DNA from: RGIG426 sp045639905
Lineage (GTDB): Bacteria > Bacillota > Clostridia > Oscillospirales > Acutalibacteraceae
Direction: 5' to 3'
DNA length: 64,000 bases
Assembly: GCA_045639905.1 (NCBI GenBank)
Contig: JAZUDZ010000054.1
Span: 5,803 to 69,802 of the forward strand
The translations under genes and the position numbers were made by a program. Positions 52,595 through 61,703 of this stretch are shown here, piece by piece. Positions within the stretch are counted from its first letter, which is position 1. Every line of letters starts with the position of its first letter. Under the pieces are notes generated by a model. That model saw nothing but the letters and a program-made list of their open reading frames with translations, was not told where the DNA came from and searched no databases.

Positions 52595-53409
52595 GGCTTC
52601 GGCTCCTGTCCCGTTTTATACAAAACGCAAAAGTCCCGAAACACCCGTCGGATGATTTTCAGCAGCCGCATCATTTCGTCGGCATTGACCTCCCCCTCCA
52701 CGGAGGGGATGGCAAAGCCCGGCACAAAGGTATCCGCCTGGCCTTCCGAAAAACAAAACGTCAATGCGGCGGCGGCCGACAGGGCACTTCTTTGCTCGTC
52801 GGAGATTGAATCCTTTTCCAGGAACCGAGTCCCCAGCGCCATCAGCGTATCGGTTAGAAGCTGCAAATCCGACCGAGCGGGACAGAGAAGCAGTCGCCCG
52901 GACTCCGTTTGCCACTGAGCACTGCGGCCGGATGCAAGCGGGCCGTCCTCCCGGGTCACCGGCGGGAAACCGGGGGCATGCAGGAAGGTCGTCAAAATCT
53001 CCTTTCCCCGTTTGGGCTTTTCTTCCGGTTTGCTTTCTGCCAATGCGTCGGTTTGACGGATGTCAAAGAAATTCACCACATCCCAGTACACGCCGACTTT
53101 GCCGTCGGATTTGGTGTACGACCTGCCGGGCAGCATCAGGCGAAGGGGAACCGCATCAAAGGCCACGTTTAAATTCTGCTCTTTCCAGCCCTTTCGGGTT
53201 TGAATTTTCAAAGCCGCCGGGTCCTGCACGGAAAGCAGCAAAATATTTAAAGAAGACTGCTCCGGAAATTTGGCCAGAGTTTGGCAAAATCCCCGAAGCA
53301 AAAGCGAATCACCGGGGAGCTTTTTCAGTGTCTCATTTAAAAGGGTTCGTGTCTCCTTTTCGATTTGTCTCCGCTCGGCTTTCCACTGTTCTAAATCAAA
53401 TTGGCTCAT
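52591..53409 (-). CDS. Conjugative-element protein with ArdC-N-like region
   Basis: The 272-residue protein contains the segment LRGFCQTLAKFPEQSSLNIL, then QTRKGWKEQNLNV...LMLPGRSY, which resembles the N-terminal single-strand-DNA-binding domain of ArdC/DUF1738 proteins. The C-terminal half has no recognised domain. It lies between pcfB and virD4 with 4-bp overlaps at both ends, so it belongs to the transfer operon. A DNA-protection or relaxosome accessory role is inference. Confidence 0.6.
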   Translation of the reverse strand: MSQFDLEQWKAERRQIEKETRTLLNETLKKLPGDSLLLRGFCQTLAKFPEQSSLNILLLSVQDPAALKIQTRKGWKEQNLNVAFDAVPLRLMLPGRSYTKSDGKVGVYWDVVNFFDIRQTDALAESKPEEKPKRGKEILTTFLHAPGFPPVTREDGPLASGRSAQWQTESGRLLLCPARSDLQLLTDTLMALGTRFLEKDSISDEQRSALSAAAALTFCFSEGQADTFVPGFAIPSVEGEVNADEMMRLLKIIRRVFRDFCVLYKTGQEPKP

Positions 53410-54137
53410 CGTTCTCTGTCACCGTCCTTTCCAAAAACCTGCCTCTCGAAACGGAGACCTTCCGCATCTTCCCTGTCTTTCTCCCGGCGAAGGGATACAA
53501 GGGCCTGCCGGACCGACGGCTTTTTAAAACCGACGGGATCGCCTGGCCTCTCGCTGCTTTTGAAGGAAGGCGCGGACAGAGGTCTCCTCCCCGCCGCGCC
53601 GAATAAAGGGTCCGGGGGCGTTTCCTCCGGCCCGGTCGGCACCAAGCTGTCTATGATATGTCCGGCCGGGTCCGTTTTCTGTTTTTGAACTCTTTGGACC
53701 TTTTGCTCTTCCATATACCGTTTGGCTTCCTCCAGGGCTTCGGCTTCCAGCCGGCTTAGGTCGGCTTTGCCTTCTCGGCACTTGTCCAGAATCCGGCATA
53801 CCTTGGGGCCTTCCGGTTCGGATACCAGAATATCCAGGGTGGGATTTTCCTTGTCATCCCGGTTCTTGACCGCCGCAAAGCGCACACCGTAGCGTTTGGC
53901 CTCACAGGTAAAGGCTTTCAAAAGGGATTTCGGCAGCCGGAAGATTTTGACGTTTCGGCCGGTGGACAAAAAGTCCTGTATCCTCTCCTTCCCGGGACCG
54001 GACCGTTTGTTTTGCAAAACCGCGCGCAAAAGTCTCGTCAGATCCACGGCGCCCCGGCCGGTTACGCGAAGCAGCCTCTCGGCTCCGTTTAACGTAATGC
54101 GGATGACACTCTCCGCCGCATCGGTGGTATAGCTCAA
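53406..54137 (-). CDS. pcfB: PcfB/DUF3801-family conjugation accessory protein
   Basis: The 243-residue protein begins with the DUF3801 domain (about 1-135): ESVIRITLNGAERLLRVTG, LTRLLRAVLQNKR, FLSTGRNVKIFRLPK and FTCEAKRYGVRFAAVKNRD. A basic disordered tail follows (KRYMEEQKVQRVQKQK and onwards). In pCF10, PcfB-type proteins sit between relaxase and coupling protein and bring transfer substrates to VirD4. Gene order here (MobC, PcfB, ArdC-N-like, VirD4) fits. Confidence 0.85.
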   Translation of the reverse strand: MSYTTDAAESVIRITLNGAERLLRVTGRGAVDLTRLLRAVLQNKRSGPGKERIQDFLSTGRNVKIFRLPKSLLKAFTCEAKRYGVRFAAVKNRDDKENPTLDILVSEPEGPKVCRILDKCREGKADLSRLEAEALEEAKRYMEEQKVQRVQKQKTDPAGHIIDSLVPTGPEETPPDPLFGAAGRRPLSAPSFKSSERPGDPVGFKKPSVRQALVSLRREKDREDAEGLRFERQVFGKDGDRER

Positions 54138-54152
54138 AAAAGGCCCCCTTTC

Positions 54153-54482
54153 CTAGGTACGAAGCATCCAGCGCATGAGAAGGCGCTGCTGCCACTGGTT
54201 TTGTTCCACCGCAAGTTTGAGTTCCTTCGGAATGGTTTTTCCGGATTTTAAATACCGGTCGGACAACCGCCAAAGGCTCTGCCCCACGCTGCAAACGGTT
54301 TCATAGAGTTCCGCCTCCGAAGGCTGCAGAGAAATTTCCTCACAGCCGGCAATGAGAACCCCCCGCAGGAAATCCTGGCGGGAGGCTTTGACTTCATGAA
54401 ACCGGGACTTAAACCGTTTGAGCTCTTCGGCATTCAGCCGAATGACCACCTTATACGGTCTACTCTGCTGTAGCTCGTTCAT
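54153..54482 (-). CDS. MobC-like relaxosome protein
   Basis: The 109-residue protein has an N-terminal ribbon-helix-helix-like segment (YKVVIRLNAEELKRFKSR) followed by helices typical of MobC/NikA-type relaxosome accessory proteins, which bind near oriT and help nicking. It overlaps the upstream gene by 4 bp. The relaxase expected beside it is not present in the window. Confidence 0.72.
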   Translation of the reverse strand: MNELQQSRPYKVVIRLNAEELKRFKSRFHEVKASRQDFLRGVLIAGCEEISLQPSEAELYETVCSVGQSLWRLSDRYLKSGKTIPKELKLAVEQNQWQQRLLMRWMLRT

Positions 54483-55189
54483 CGGGCATCCCTCCCGGCA
54501 AATTCCGGCTCAAAGACGTCGTGTTCCCGTTCGGGGGTCATGCGGAAGGTTTCGACAAAAGCACGCTGTTTGTCTTTCGGCAACGACACAAAGGACCCGT
54601 CCTTATACCCGCAGACCATAAAGGGACCGTAAATGGTATCCAGGAGATTTCCTTCCTTGTCAAACACCGGCCTGTTCGCCGGCATACCGTTCAGTTTTCC
54701 TTCCTCGTTACATAAAATGGCCACGTCGTCCTCCAGAAAGAAGGGCTCCACCAGTCCTTCCACCACGCGCTGCATGTCCCGAAGACCGGTACCCACCTTT
54801 TGCACGGAGGGCTCGCACGAGGGTTTAACATAGACCACTTCCATCATGTCCGGAATTTTGTTTTGGGTCTTTTCGGTATCAAAGGGAACCGGGCAATAGC
54901 CGATGGGCTGGCAGTAATAGCAGCCGGGCTTAATGGTATCCGATTCCAGCACCTCCACCACGTCCGAGACCGAATGGCCGCGGCCGGGGAAACAGAGAGG
55001 AATATCGATATTGAAAATACGGAACACACCTTCAAGGTCGTTGACCGGCACCTCTCCCTCATACAGGAGATCGTAGAGCTCCGACGGCACTTCGTCCCTT
55101 CCGGTGAGTTCCTTGACGCGCTCGAAGGACCTGTAGACCAAATCTTTGTCGTCGCGCTGGCAATTGAGCTGATATAACTTAATGTACAT
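54479..55189 (-). CDS. YodL + DUF3846 domain protein of conjugative elements
   Basis: The 236-residue protein has an N-terminal YodL-like domain (MYIKLYQLN, SFERVKELTGR; about 1-105) and a C-terminal DUF3846 domain (VVYVKPSCEP, VEPFFLEDDVAILCNEEGKLNG, GPFMVCGY; about 118-225). This pairing is typical of Tn1549-like elements, where its function is unknown. It follows an intrinsic terminator after the ArdC gene and overlaps the MobC-like gene. Confidence 0.82.
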   Translation of the reverse strand: MYIKLYQLNCQRDDKDLVYRSFERVKELTGRDEVPSELYDLLYEGEVPVNDLEGVFRIFNIDIPLCFPGRGHSVSDVVEVLESDTIKPGCYYCQPIGYCPVPFDTEKTQNKIPDMMEVVYVKPSCEPSVQKVGTGLRDMQRVVEGLVEPFFLEDDVAILCNEEGKLNGMPANRPVFDKEGNLLDTIYGPFMVCGYKDGSFVSLPKDKQRAFVETFRMTPEREHDVFEPEFAGRDAR

Positions 55190-55211
55190 GTTTTTCCTTT
55201 CTTAAAATGCA

Positions 55212-55237
55212 AAAAGCCCTCGGCAATGAGGGCTTTT
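55212..55237 (-). terminator. Intrinsic hairpin between ArdC and YodL genes
   Basis: A 10-bp stem (AAAAGCCCTC with GAGGGCTTTT) with a 6-nt loop has T-runs on both strands. It would reduce read-through from the accessory genes into the transfer genes. Confidence 0.75.
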
Positions 55238-55347
55238 TTCTTGTTTTTCCTTTTTTCCGTATGGGCACCCGTTCTGTCCGGGCCGTACGGATTTGCTTTT
55301 TGTCCCGGATTTCGCAAAAGCGACCGACCGGACTTTTGCGCCGGTTT

Positions 55348-56352
55348 TTAGCGCTCCGGCACGTCCCGGGCAATCTTCTTTTCGCCGTAGCTTTTTAGAT
55401 GCATCTCATATTCCTTTTCGGGGATGAGGCCGGCGGTATAGTCCATGTATTTGGCGGCCGACTCGGCGTCCTTAATGGCTTTGGCCAGCATCTCCGGATT
55501 TTCCCGCAGGACCTTCATCCAGGCCTTCACATAGGCCTTATGATTTTCGAGATGCTTTGGGGTCAGTTCCGCATTTAGGTGTACGGATGAAAAACAGGCA
55601 GCCATTTCCGCCACCAGTTCTTCATAGGCATAGCCTTCCGACCCAAAGGGACAATCCTGGTCCCGTTTAAGTCTACTACCCGACCCCGTCGCATGGGCCA
55701 GTTCATGGAGGACCGTGGCATAAAAGCCGTACGGCGTGGAAAAGCCTTCCGGGCGGGGCACGTGCACTTCGTCGGTTTCGGGTTCATAATAGGCATCCTC
55801 GCCGCCGTCATAGAGAAGAGAAACCTCCATTCCGGTGACCACGTCCGTCACATATTGTTCGGGCTCGATGGGCTCTATTTCCTGTCTGACATACGGCTCG
55901 ATGCCTTCCACTTCCGACGCGTTAAAGACGGCGGTATAGCGGGAGTTTAAATAGAAGTCGGTGGGCTCTCTCCCTTCGGCCAAAGCGTTCCGGTATTCTT
56001 CCCATGTCACCGCTTTATTGGCCTCTTTATCCTTCATATACCAGTATTCCACATAGGTGGCTTTGCTGCCGGCTTTCAAATGCCAGTTTTTGCCGGGATG
56101 ATAGAGATGCTTTTTGTCCATGATCTGCACCATGGTCACAAAGCGGGGATCGGTATATCCCTTCTGGCTGCAGAGAAGCGCCAAAGAGAATGCGTTCATC
56201 CCCTTATACCGTTTTCCCGTCACGCCGTTTTGCGGGGCATCCGAGCCGCCTAAATTCCAGTCCTTTTGCCAGGCACTGCCCTTTTCTTCCAGCACCTTCA
56301 AAAAGGAATCCGCCAAACTCTTTCGGAATTCATCGGTATTCTTCGGTCTCAT
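55348..56352 (-). CDS. ArdC-type antirestriction protein with zinc metallopeptidase domain
   Basis: The 334-residue protein has an ArdC N-terminal domain (about 1-140: WQKDWNLGG, NGVTGKRYKGMNAFSLAL, YVEYWYMKD) and a zincin-like C-terminal domain with the HELAH motif (216-220) and a downstream EELVAEMAA glutamate. Such proteins protect incoming single-stranded DNA and counter host restriction. The active site looks intact. Confidence 0.85.
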   Translation of the reverse strand: MRPKNTDEFRKSLADSFLKVLEEKGSAWQKDWNLGGSDAPQNGVTGKRYKGMNAFSLALLCSQKGYTDPRFVTMVQIMDKKHLYHPGKNWHLKAGSKATYVEYWYMKDKEANKAVTWEEYRNALAEGREPTDFYLNSRYTAVFNASEVEGIEPYVRQEIEPIEPEQYVTDVVTGMEVSLLYDGGEDAYYEPETDEVHVPRPEGFSTPYGFYATVLHELAHATGSGSRLKRDQDCPFGSEGYAYEELVAEMAACFSSVHLNAELTPKHLENHKAYVKAWMKVLRENPEMLAKAIKDAESAAKYMDYTAGLIPEKEYEMHLKSYGEKKIARDVPER

Positions 56353-56413
56353 CGATTCCCTCCCATTCTTCCGGTGTCACCGTTTCTTCGTCAATAAAGA
56401 TAATGTCTGTCAA
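56330..56413 (-). CDS. Possible very small acidic ORF
   Basis: A 27-codon frame from a TTG overlapping the previous stop (TTGA) runs into the start of the ArdC gene. It encodes a strongly acidic peptide (TDIIFIDEETVTPEEWEG...). The overlap geometry matches translational coupling, but there is no independent support and it may be fortuitous. Confidence 0.25.
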   Translation of the reverse strand: MTDIIFIDEETVTPEEWEGIDETEEYR

Positions 56414-56862
56414 GCGGGCATCGCCTCCAAATCTTTCTGAAACGCCTCCATGCAAATGGGGCCAAGGGGTTTTGTGAAGAAATTCAAAAGACCGTCACAG
56501 TAGTGGCCGCGATAGACAAAATCCCGAAGCGTCCACAAATCCTCTTCCGACCGATTGTTGTCCCACAAACGGTAGGTGCAAAGATCCAATCGTCCGTCCG
56601 AATAGGTTTCCCGGCAGCACAAGTCACCGCCTTCGTTTATGAACCAAACGGCTTTCGAATCTTTAAATCTCTTTTCAAAGCAGTCGGAAAGCTTGGCTTC
56701 AAACTGCTCGGACACAATCTCGGCATTTTCCTTTCCCTTCTCGAATACGGTTCTTCGGCCGAAAACGGAGCAGCCGAAATACACGTTTTTGGCAAAGATG
56801 TCAAAGGGGCTAACACCGTTCGATTTCCCGTTTTCGTCGCTCCACAAAAATACGCGTTTCAT
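56410..56862 (-). CDS. Hypothetical conjugative-element protein
   Basis: The 150-residue soluble protein has no domain I recognise. It has several cysteines (FGCSVFG, DLCCRET, LDLCTYRLW) and a mixed alpha/beta character. It lies between DUF4314 and ArdC genes on the same strand with short gaps, so it belongs to the element's accessory operon. The ribosome site before the ATG is AAAGGAGGG. Confidence 0.6.
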   Translation of the reverse strand: MKRVFLWSDENGKSNGVSPFDIFAKNVYFGCSVFGRRTVFEKGKENAEIVSEQFEAKLSDCFEKRFKDSKAVWFINEGGDLCCRETYSDGRLDLCTYRLWDNNRSEEDLWTLRDFVYRGHYCDGLLNFFTKPLGPICMEAFQKDLEAMPA

Positions 56863-56877
56863 TCTATCCCTCCTTTA

Positions 56878-57105
56878 TTAAATCCAAAGGCCGGCGCGGT
56901 GGAATCGGTCCACCTCCGGCAAAATACGGATATTGCGGCCACAGCGAAATTCGCAGTGGATGGCTCCTTCGTTATCCACTTCCGTCACAATGCCCACGGA
57001 GCCCGCGGGCAGCGGACAGGGTTCGTCGCCCATAAAATCCAGAACCAGGCGGCTGCCTTCCGGATATCGAAGCCGCAAAATGGCTACTTCTTCTTTTGTC
57101 AGCAT
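56878..57105 (-). CDS. DUF4314 small protein
   Basis: The 75-residue protein matches DUF4314, an SH3-barrel-like fold: YPEGSRLVLDFMGD, LPAGSVGIVTEVDNEGAIHC and the closing ILPEVDRF. It is a constant companion of Tn1549-type accessory genes with unknown function. Its start overlaps the end of the adhesin gene by 7 bp, with GGAGAATAAAGC just upstream. Confidence 0.82.
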   Translation of the reverse strand: MLTKEEVAILRLRYPEGSRLVLDFMGDEPCPLPAGSVGIVTEVDNEGAIHCEFRCGRNIRILPEVDRFHRAGLWI

Positions 57106-60100
57106 GCTTTATTCTCCTTTTCCTTTTTGTGCTTTTTGCCGAGTAAATACGCCGCACTGCCGAAGGCCAGGCCTGCAGCCATGAAGGGGAACGAATCCCC
57201 CGTGTCCGGTGAAACCGGAACCGGAGCCGTGGTGGTTGCCTCCGTGGTAGTCGTAGTCGGCTTCTCCGTTGTCGTCGTCGAAGTTGTCGCCGTGGTCGGC
57301 GCCTCGGTGGTCATCGTCGTTGTGGTCGCCGTCGTTGTCGGCTTGGTTGTGGTCGTCGTTGTCGGCTCCGTTGTGGTCGTTGTTGTTGTCGTCGGCTTCG
57401 TTGTAGTAGTCGTCGTAGTCGGCTTTGTTGTGGTGGTCGTGGTGGTGGTCGGATCAAATGTCGTTGTTGTAACCGGCTCTGTGGTGGTCGTAGTGGTCGA
57501 CATTGTGGTTGTCGTGGTGGGTGAGGTGGTCGTCGTCGTTGTGGTGGTCGTGGTGGTGGTCGTCGTTGGTTTTAAATAGTTGACGATTTCGATTGTTGCC
57601 GTTTGATGGGCTACGACCGTCACCTCGGCCGATGGGGCCAGCAAATACGGCCCGGTTTTGTCATTTTCCAGTTCCGTCACGGTATAGGTCCCCGGAAGCA
57701 AACCGGAAAGCAGCGCCTGTCCGTTTTCATCCGTTACGACAGTGGCTTCAAAGGATTCTCCCGTCACTTTAAAGGAAAAGCCTTCGTCGTCACCGCCCTC
57801 CGCCGCCTTACAAATCAGCAGCGAACCGGTACTTTTTTCGTTTACGACCTCAAAAGCGGGGTCTGGCGCATTAGGCGAAATCCGCACCTTCCAAATTTGC
57901 TCGTTTCTGTCATATCCGTCCGGAGCTCTCAGCTCCGCCACCGTATATTGACCAAACGGCACCCGATCAAAGAGTACCTGTCCGTGTTCGTCCGACACGG
58001 CAACTGCTAAGGCTCCGTTTGCATGTTGGACTTCGTCCCATGATTCTTCCAAACTTCCATCATCCGAATACAGGGCTTCGTCCCGTCCGATTGTAGAATT
58101 TTCAGATTCCGAATGCTGGGTTAAGTCCCGTGACTCTTCCAGGCTTTCTTCCATATTGTCGGACGTTTCGTTTTGTTCAAAATCAAAATCCTTCGGAAAC
58201 AGCCCGAAGACGGCGCCGGGCAGTGGCTGCCCGTCCGTGTTTGTTTTGGTAATCCGAATATTCCCGCGATACAGACGGTTTAAAATCGGTTCCCCGCCGT
58301 TTAAGGGGATGGTCACGTGGTGCACGTCATTTGCATCATAGAAAAACGTGAACGCCCATTCGCCGAAGGTGTCGACATAGCCGACCGGCACTTCGGTTTC
58401 CCGGATGACATAGGAGCCCTGTGGGTAATCTTCCCTTGTGGTCACATAGCCGTCGATTCCGGGATACAGGGTTTCAATGAGGGTTCCTTCTGGAAGAATC
58501 GTTCCGTCACCGAGCAGCAATTCGTCCGAGGTAAAGACACCGAATACGGCATCAAAGACGGCATCGGTTTTGCCGGCTCCGAAAACCGGATCGGTTTCGG
58601 TGGCTTTCAAAAACTCCACCGAATAGGTCTGGCGGACGTTTTCAAGGGTGAGCGTTTCCATCACGGTTTGCTCGTTTGGGTCATAGGAAAGCGTCACGGG
58701 ATAGGCCGTACTGTCCAGACAGTATCCGAAGGGAGCTTTAATCTCCCGAACGGTATACCGGCCGAGATATAAAAGATCGGAATAGCCGAGACCGTCGGCC
58801 TCCGTTTTCATGGTTCCGACGACTTCACCGGCTTTGGCGTGCACGGTGCCGTCTCCGGTCACGATATCGGCGGCGGCGCGGATTTCAAATTCCGCACCGG
58901 GCAGTCCCGTTTGTTCATAGAGGAAGGTGCCGCCCTCTTCATCCTTCTCAAAATGCATCACGCGTTCCCCGTGTTTTTGGATGCGGATGATGCCTTTTTG
59001 CGGTGTGTTTTGAACCGTGACCGTCAAGGTGTCTTCTTCCTTGTCATCAATCGTGAAAGAAATGTCTTCATGGCCGGGCAGATATCCAAACGGTGCCTTC
59101 ATTTCTTTCAGCACATAGCCGTTTCCGAAAGGAATCGAAACCGGCAGAAGTCCGAGTCCGTTCGAATCGGTTGAAAAAACGGAACTCGGGTTTTCCGATT
59201 CCGTCCAGGAAATCAAATCGCCCTGCGGATCCCATACCGAGAAGGATGCCGGGGACGATAGGATGGGTTTACCGGACTCCGCGTCGATTTTCAGGACACG
59301 GAGCTGTTTGCGATATAGGGTGTTGTTTACTTTTGTCATGGTCTCCTTTCGGTCTTTGACGGTAACCTGAATCGGCGAGACGGTGACATAACGGTCCGGG
59401 GCATTTTCTTCGGAAAGCACGTACGGGATGTCCCCGGAAATCGGGACATTTTCAAAAGTGGCTTTTCCGTCCTTGCCGGTGACGGCCAAAAGATCCACCG
59501 TAGTGCCGCAAAGCGCGACGCCGGTCAAATGGAACTGAAGACCCTCGACCTGCCCGTCCTCCGCCGTCTTATAGACTGTCAAAGAACCGGTTTTCAGTTT
59601 GTTGGTAAATTTTAATGAAGTTGTCGTCGACTGCGTAAAGACGACGGTTTGAGCGGCGGGACGGATGTAGCGCTCGGGTGTATTCAGTTCTTCCACCGTA
59701 TAGCCCGCGCTGTCGGATTCCGCCAGGTTTTCAAATAAGGCGAAGCCGGCTTCGTTTGTCTGTTCGATACGTTCCACCGTTTTCCCGGAAGCACTCACAC
59801 CGGTCAGTTTGAAAGACACACCGGCGATTTGTCCGTCCTCCGCCGTTTTCTGCACGCGCAGGGTGCCCCGTCGCACTTTGTTTCGAAGTACCACGGTGCC
59901 AACCTCAGACGCTCCCAGATTCAGATACAGAGCAGCCGGTTTTTCATATCGGTCCGGACAATTCAGTTCCTCGATTTTGTATCCGTATTCATCCGACGGC
60001 GGCATTTGCGTAAAGATGGCAAAGCCCGCCTTGTTGGTTTGAAGGGTACGGTCCACGGGATTACCGCTTTTGTCCGTACCGGTGACATGCACCGAGACGT

Positions 60101-61703
60101 TTTGGATGACCCCATCATCCGCCACCTTTTGGACACGCAGGGTGCCCGATTTCAGTTTGTTGTGCATTTCCACCGTGGTTACGGCCCGGGTCTCGACGGT
60201 AACGGACTTGGAATCCGGTTTTGCATACCGGTCCGGCACCTCAATTTCTTCCAGGAAATAAGGCTCTGATCCGGAAATCGGAACGCCGGCCATTCCTGCG
60301 ATACCGGAAGCATTGGTGGTCAGGATCTGGTCGATTTTGGTTCCGTTTAAGGACGTGCCGTACAGCCGGAATTTCATGCCCGATACCATTCCGTCGTCAC
60401 TGGTTTTCACAATGCGGACGGTTCCGGTGGCCACGATATTTTGAAATTTCACGGTGGCGGTTTGTCCGGACGAGACCTGCACCGTTTGGGACGAGGCCGG
60501 AATGTAGGCCGGATTTTTCTCTTCGGTCACGGTATAGGTGCCGGGCTCCAAATGCTCGATTTTTACTGTCCCGTCACTGCCCGTTTTCACACTCTTTTTT
60601 ATACCCTTTCCTTCCACCGTAAAGGCAATGTCGGCAATTTTGGAATCCTCCGATGTTTTGGTAATCTGTAAACTGCCCGTCGTTGTTTTCAAAGCGGCTT
60701 TGGCCGATACCGGGTCACTGACCACACCGGTATATGTCACCACGTCCTGTCGTCCGCTTCCCGGTCCGAACAGGCCGTCGGTCCATACCAGCAGGCTTTC
60801 GCGGCTGCAGGTTTTGGAAGCGGTGATGGTCACGGATTTGGAAAGTTCCTTGGGAGATGTCACCGTTAAGGTGTCTCCGGATACTTTCAGTGCTACGCTT
60901 GTGTTGTCGGCACTTAAGGTATATCGGCCAAGCACGTGGTTGGTATCCTGCAGGGAGGCGGTATATACGCTCCCGTTCCACTGAAGAACCGTAGGGCTCA
61001 GGGTCACCGAGGTTTTGGCCATGAACGACGGCCGCACCGTATGACTTTGCACGCTTTTGACAATGCTGTCATAGTAGGCTTTAAACCGCGTATACAGCGG
61101 GTGGGTGGTTCGAACGTAGTTGACCATCGCATCCTTGCCGCCGGTTCCCACTTTGTGGAAGGTCGCGTCGCGCTCCCCCACAATGGTTTCCCAGACTAAA
61201 ATTTGGGTGGCCATAATGTGACTGAGCTTATCCGCATCCTCCGCGTTTTGACTTCTCCACGAGAAGGAGGCGTTTCCCTGATAGCCATATAAAAGAATAC
61301 GGCCGACCAGAATTTTCATCTCGTCAGCCGTCAGCGTTTGGTTATAATCCTCTTTCAGGTTATCCCAAAAGTTTTCGTTCATTTCGGAATACAGGTCTCC
61401 GATTTCCCGATCGACTCCCGGTTCGATACAATAGCATACCCGGCCTTCATAGGTTCCCATGGTATGCACGGTTGTCACGTTGGTGGAGCCGGTGCTCCAG
61501 CCATTCATGTAGGACTGCGCCGGATGTCCCCAGATACCACTGGAATCATCTCTGGCGTCCCCGGTTCGGGGATATGAAATCATATATGCTTCTTTCGTTG
61601 TCGCGGCCTTCAGATGAAGACCGGATCCGGTCAAAAACACCAGTGCTACAATACATAAAAGCAAAACGGCGGTGCACGACCGAAAAAATCTATTCAATTG
61701 CAA
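57099..61703 (-). CDS. Cell-wall-anchored thioester/SpaA-type adhesin
   Basis: The 1534-residue surface protein starts at a TTG (AGGAGG 6 nt upstream). After a signal peptide it has a thioester domain (about 35-215) with cysteine in VCYCIEPG (Cys90/Cys92) and the partner glutamine in ATQILVWE (Gln167), able to bond covalently to host or matrix amines. About ten SpaA/CnaB-type isopeptide domains follow (e.g. GTLRVQKTAEDGQIAGVSF ... YTVEELN). The ninth carries an acidic insertion with a duplicated SLEESRDLTQH/SLEESWDEVQH motif. A Thr/Pro linker of about 150 residues precedes an SPDTG sorting signal, a hydrophobic helix and a basic tail. It is the first gene of the element's operon; a mating-contact adhesin role is inferred. 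Confidence 0.88.
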   Translation of the reverse strand: MQLNRFFRSCTAVLLLCIVALVFLTGSGLHLKAATTKEAYMISYPRTGDARDDSSGIWGHPAQSYMNGWSTGSTNVTTVHTMGTYEGRVCYCIEPGVDREIGDLYSEMNENFWDNLKEDYNQTLTADEMKILVGRILLYGYQGNASFSWRSQNAEDADKLSHIMATQILVWETIVGERDATFHKVGTGGKDAMVNYVRTTHPLYTRFKAYYDSIVKSVQSHTVRPSFMAKTSVTLSPTVLQWNGSVYTASLQDTNHVLGRYTLSADNTSVALKVSGDTLTVTSPKELSKSVTITASKTCSRESLLVWTDGLFGPGSGRQDVVTYTGVVSDPVSAKAALKTTTGSLQITKTSEDSKIADIAFTVEGKGIKKSVKTGSDGTVKIEHLEPGTYTVTEEKNPAYIPASSQTVQVSSGQTATVKFQNIVATGTVRIVKTSDDGMVSGMKFRLYGTSLNGTKIDQILTTNASGIAGMAGVPISGSEPYFLEEIEVPDRYAKPDSKSVTVETRAVTTVEMHNKLKSGTLRVQKVADDGVIQNVSVHVTGTDKSGNPVDRTLQTNKAGFAIFTQMPPSDEYGYKIEELNCPDRYEKPAALYLNLGASEVGTVVLRNKVRRGTLRVQKTAEDGQIAGVSFKLTGVSASGKTVERIEQTNEAGFALFENLAESDSAGYTVEELNTPERYIRPAAQTVVFTQSTTTSLKFTNKLKTGSLTVYKTAEDGQVEGLQFHLTGVALCGTTVDLLAVTGKDGKATFENVPISGDIPYVLSEENAPDRYVTVSPIQVTVKDRKETMTKVNNTLYRKQLRVLKIDAESGKPILSSPASFSVWDPQGDLISWTESENPSSVFSTDSNGLGLLPVSIPFGNGYVLKEMKAPFGYLPGHEDISFTIDDKEEDTLTVTVQNTPQKGIIRIQKHGERVMHFEKDEEGGTFLYEQTGLPGAEFEIRAAADIVTGDGTVHAKAGEVVGTMKTEADGLGYSDLLYLGRYTVREIKAPFGYCLDSTAYPVTLSYDPNEQTVMETLTLENVRQTYSVEFLKATETDPVFGAGKTDAVFDAVFGVFTSDELLLGDGTILPEGTLIETLYPGIDGYVTTREDYPQGSYVIRETEVPVGYVDTFGEWAFTFFYDANDVHHVTIPLNGGEPILNRLYRGNIRITKTNTDGQPLPGAVFGLFPKDFDFEQNETSDNMEESLEESRDLTQHSESENSTIGRDEALYSDDGSLEESWDEVQHANGALAVAVSDEHGQVLFDRVPFGQYTVAELRAPDGYDRNEQIWKVRISPNAPDPAFEVVNEKSTGSLLICKAAEGGDDEGFSFKVTGESFEATVVTDENGQALLSGLLPGTYTVTELENDKTGPYLLAPSAEVTVVAHQTATIEIVNYLKPTTTTTTTTTTTTTTSPTTTTTMSTTTTTTEPVTTTTFDPTTTTTTTTKPTTTTTTTKPTTTTTTTTEPTTTTTTKPTTTATTTTMTTEAPTTATTSTTTTEKPTTTTTEATTTAPVPVSPDTGDSFPFMAAGLAFGSAAYLLGKKHKKEKENKAC

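Noticed and set aside
53406..54482. Relaxase hidden among the PcfB/MobC-like genes
   Set aside because: Neither protein has the tyrosine-plus-histidine-triad layout or the length of a relaxase.
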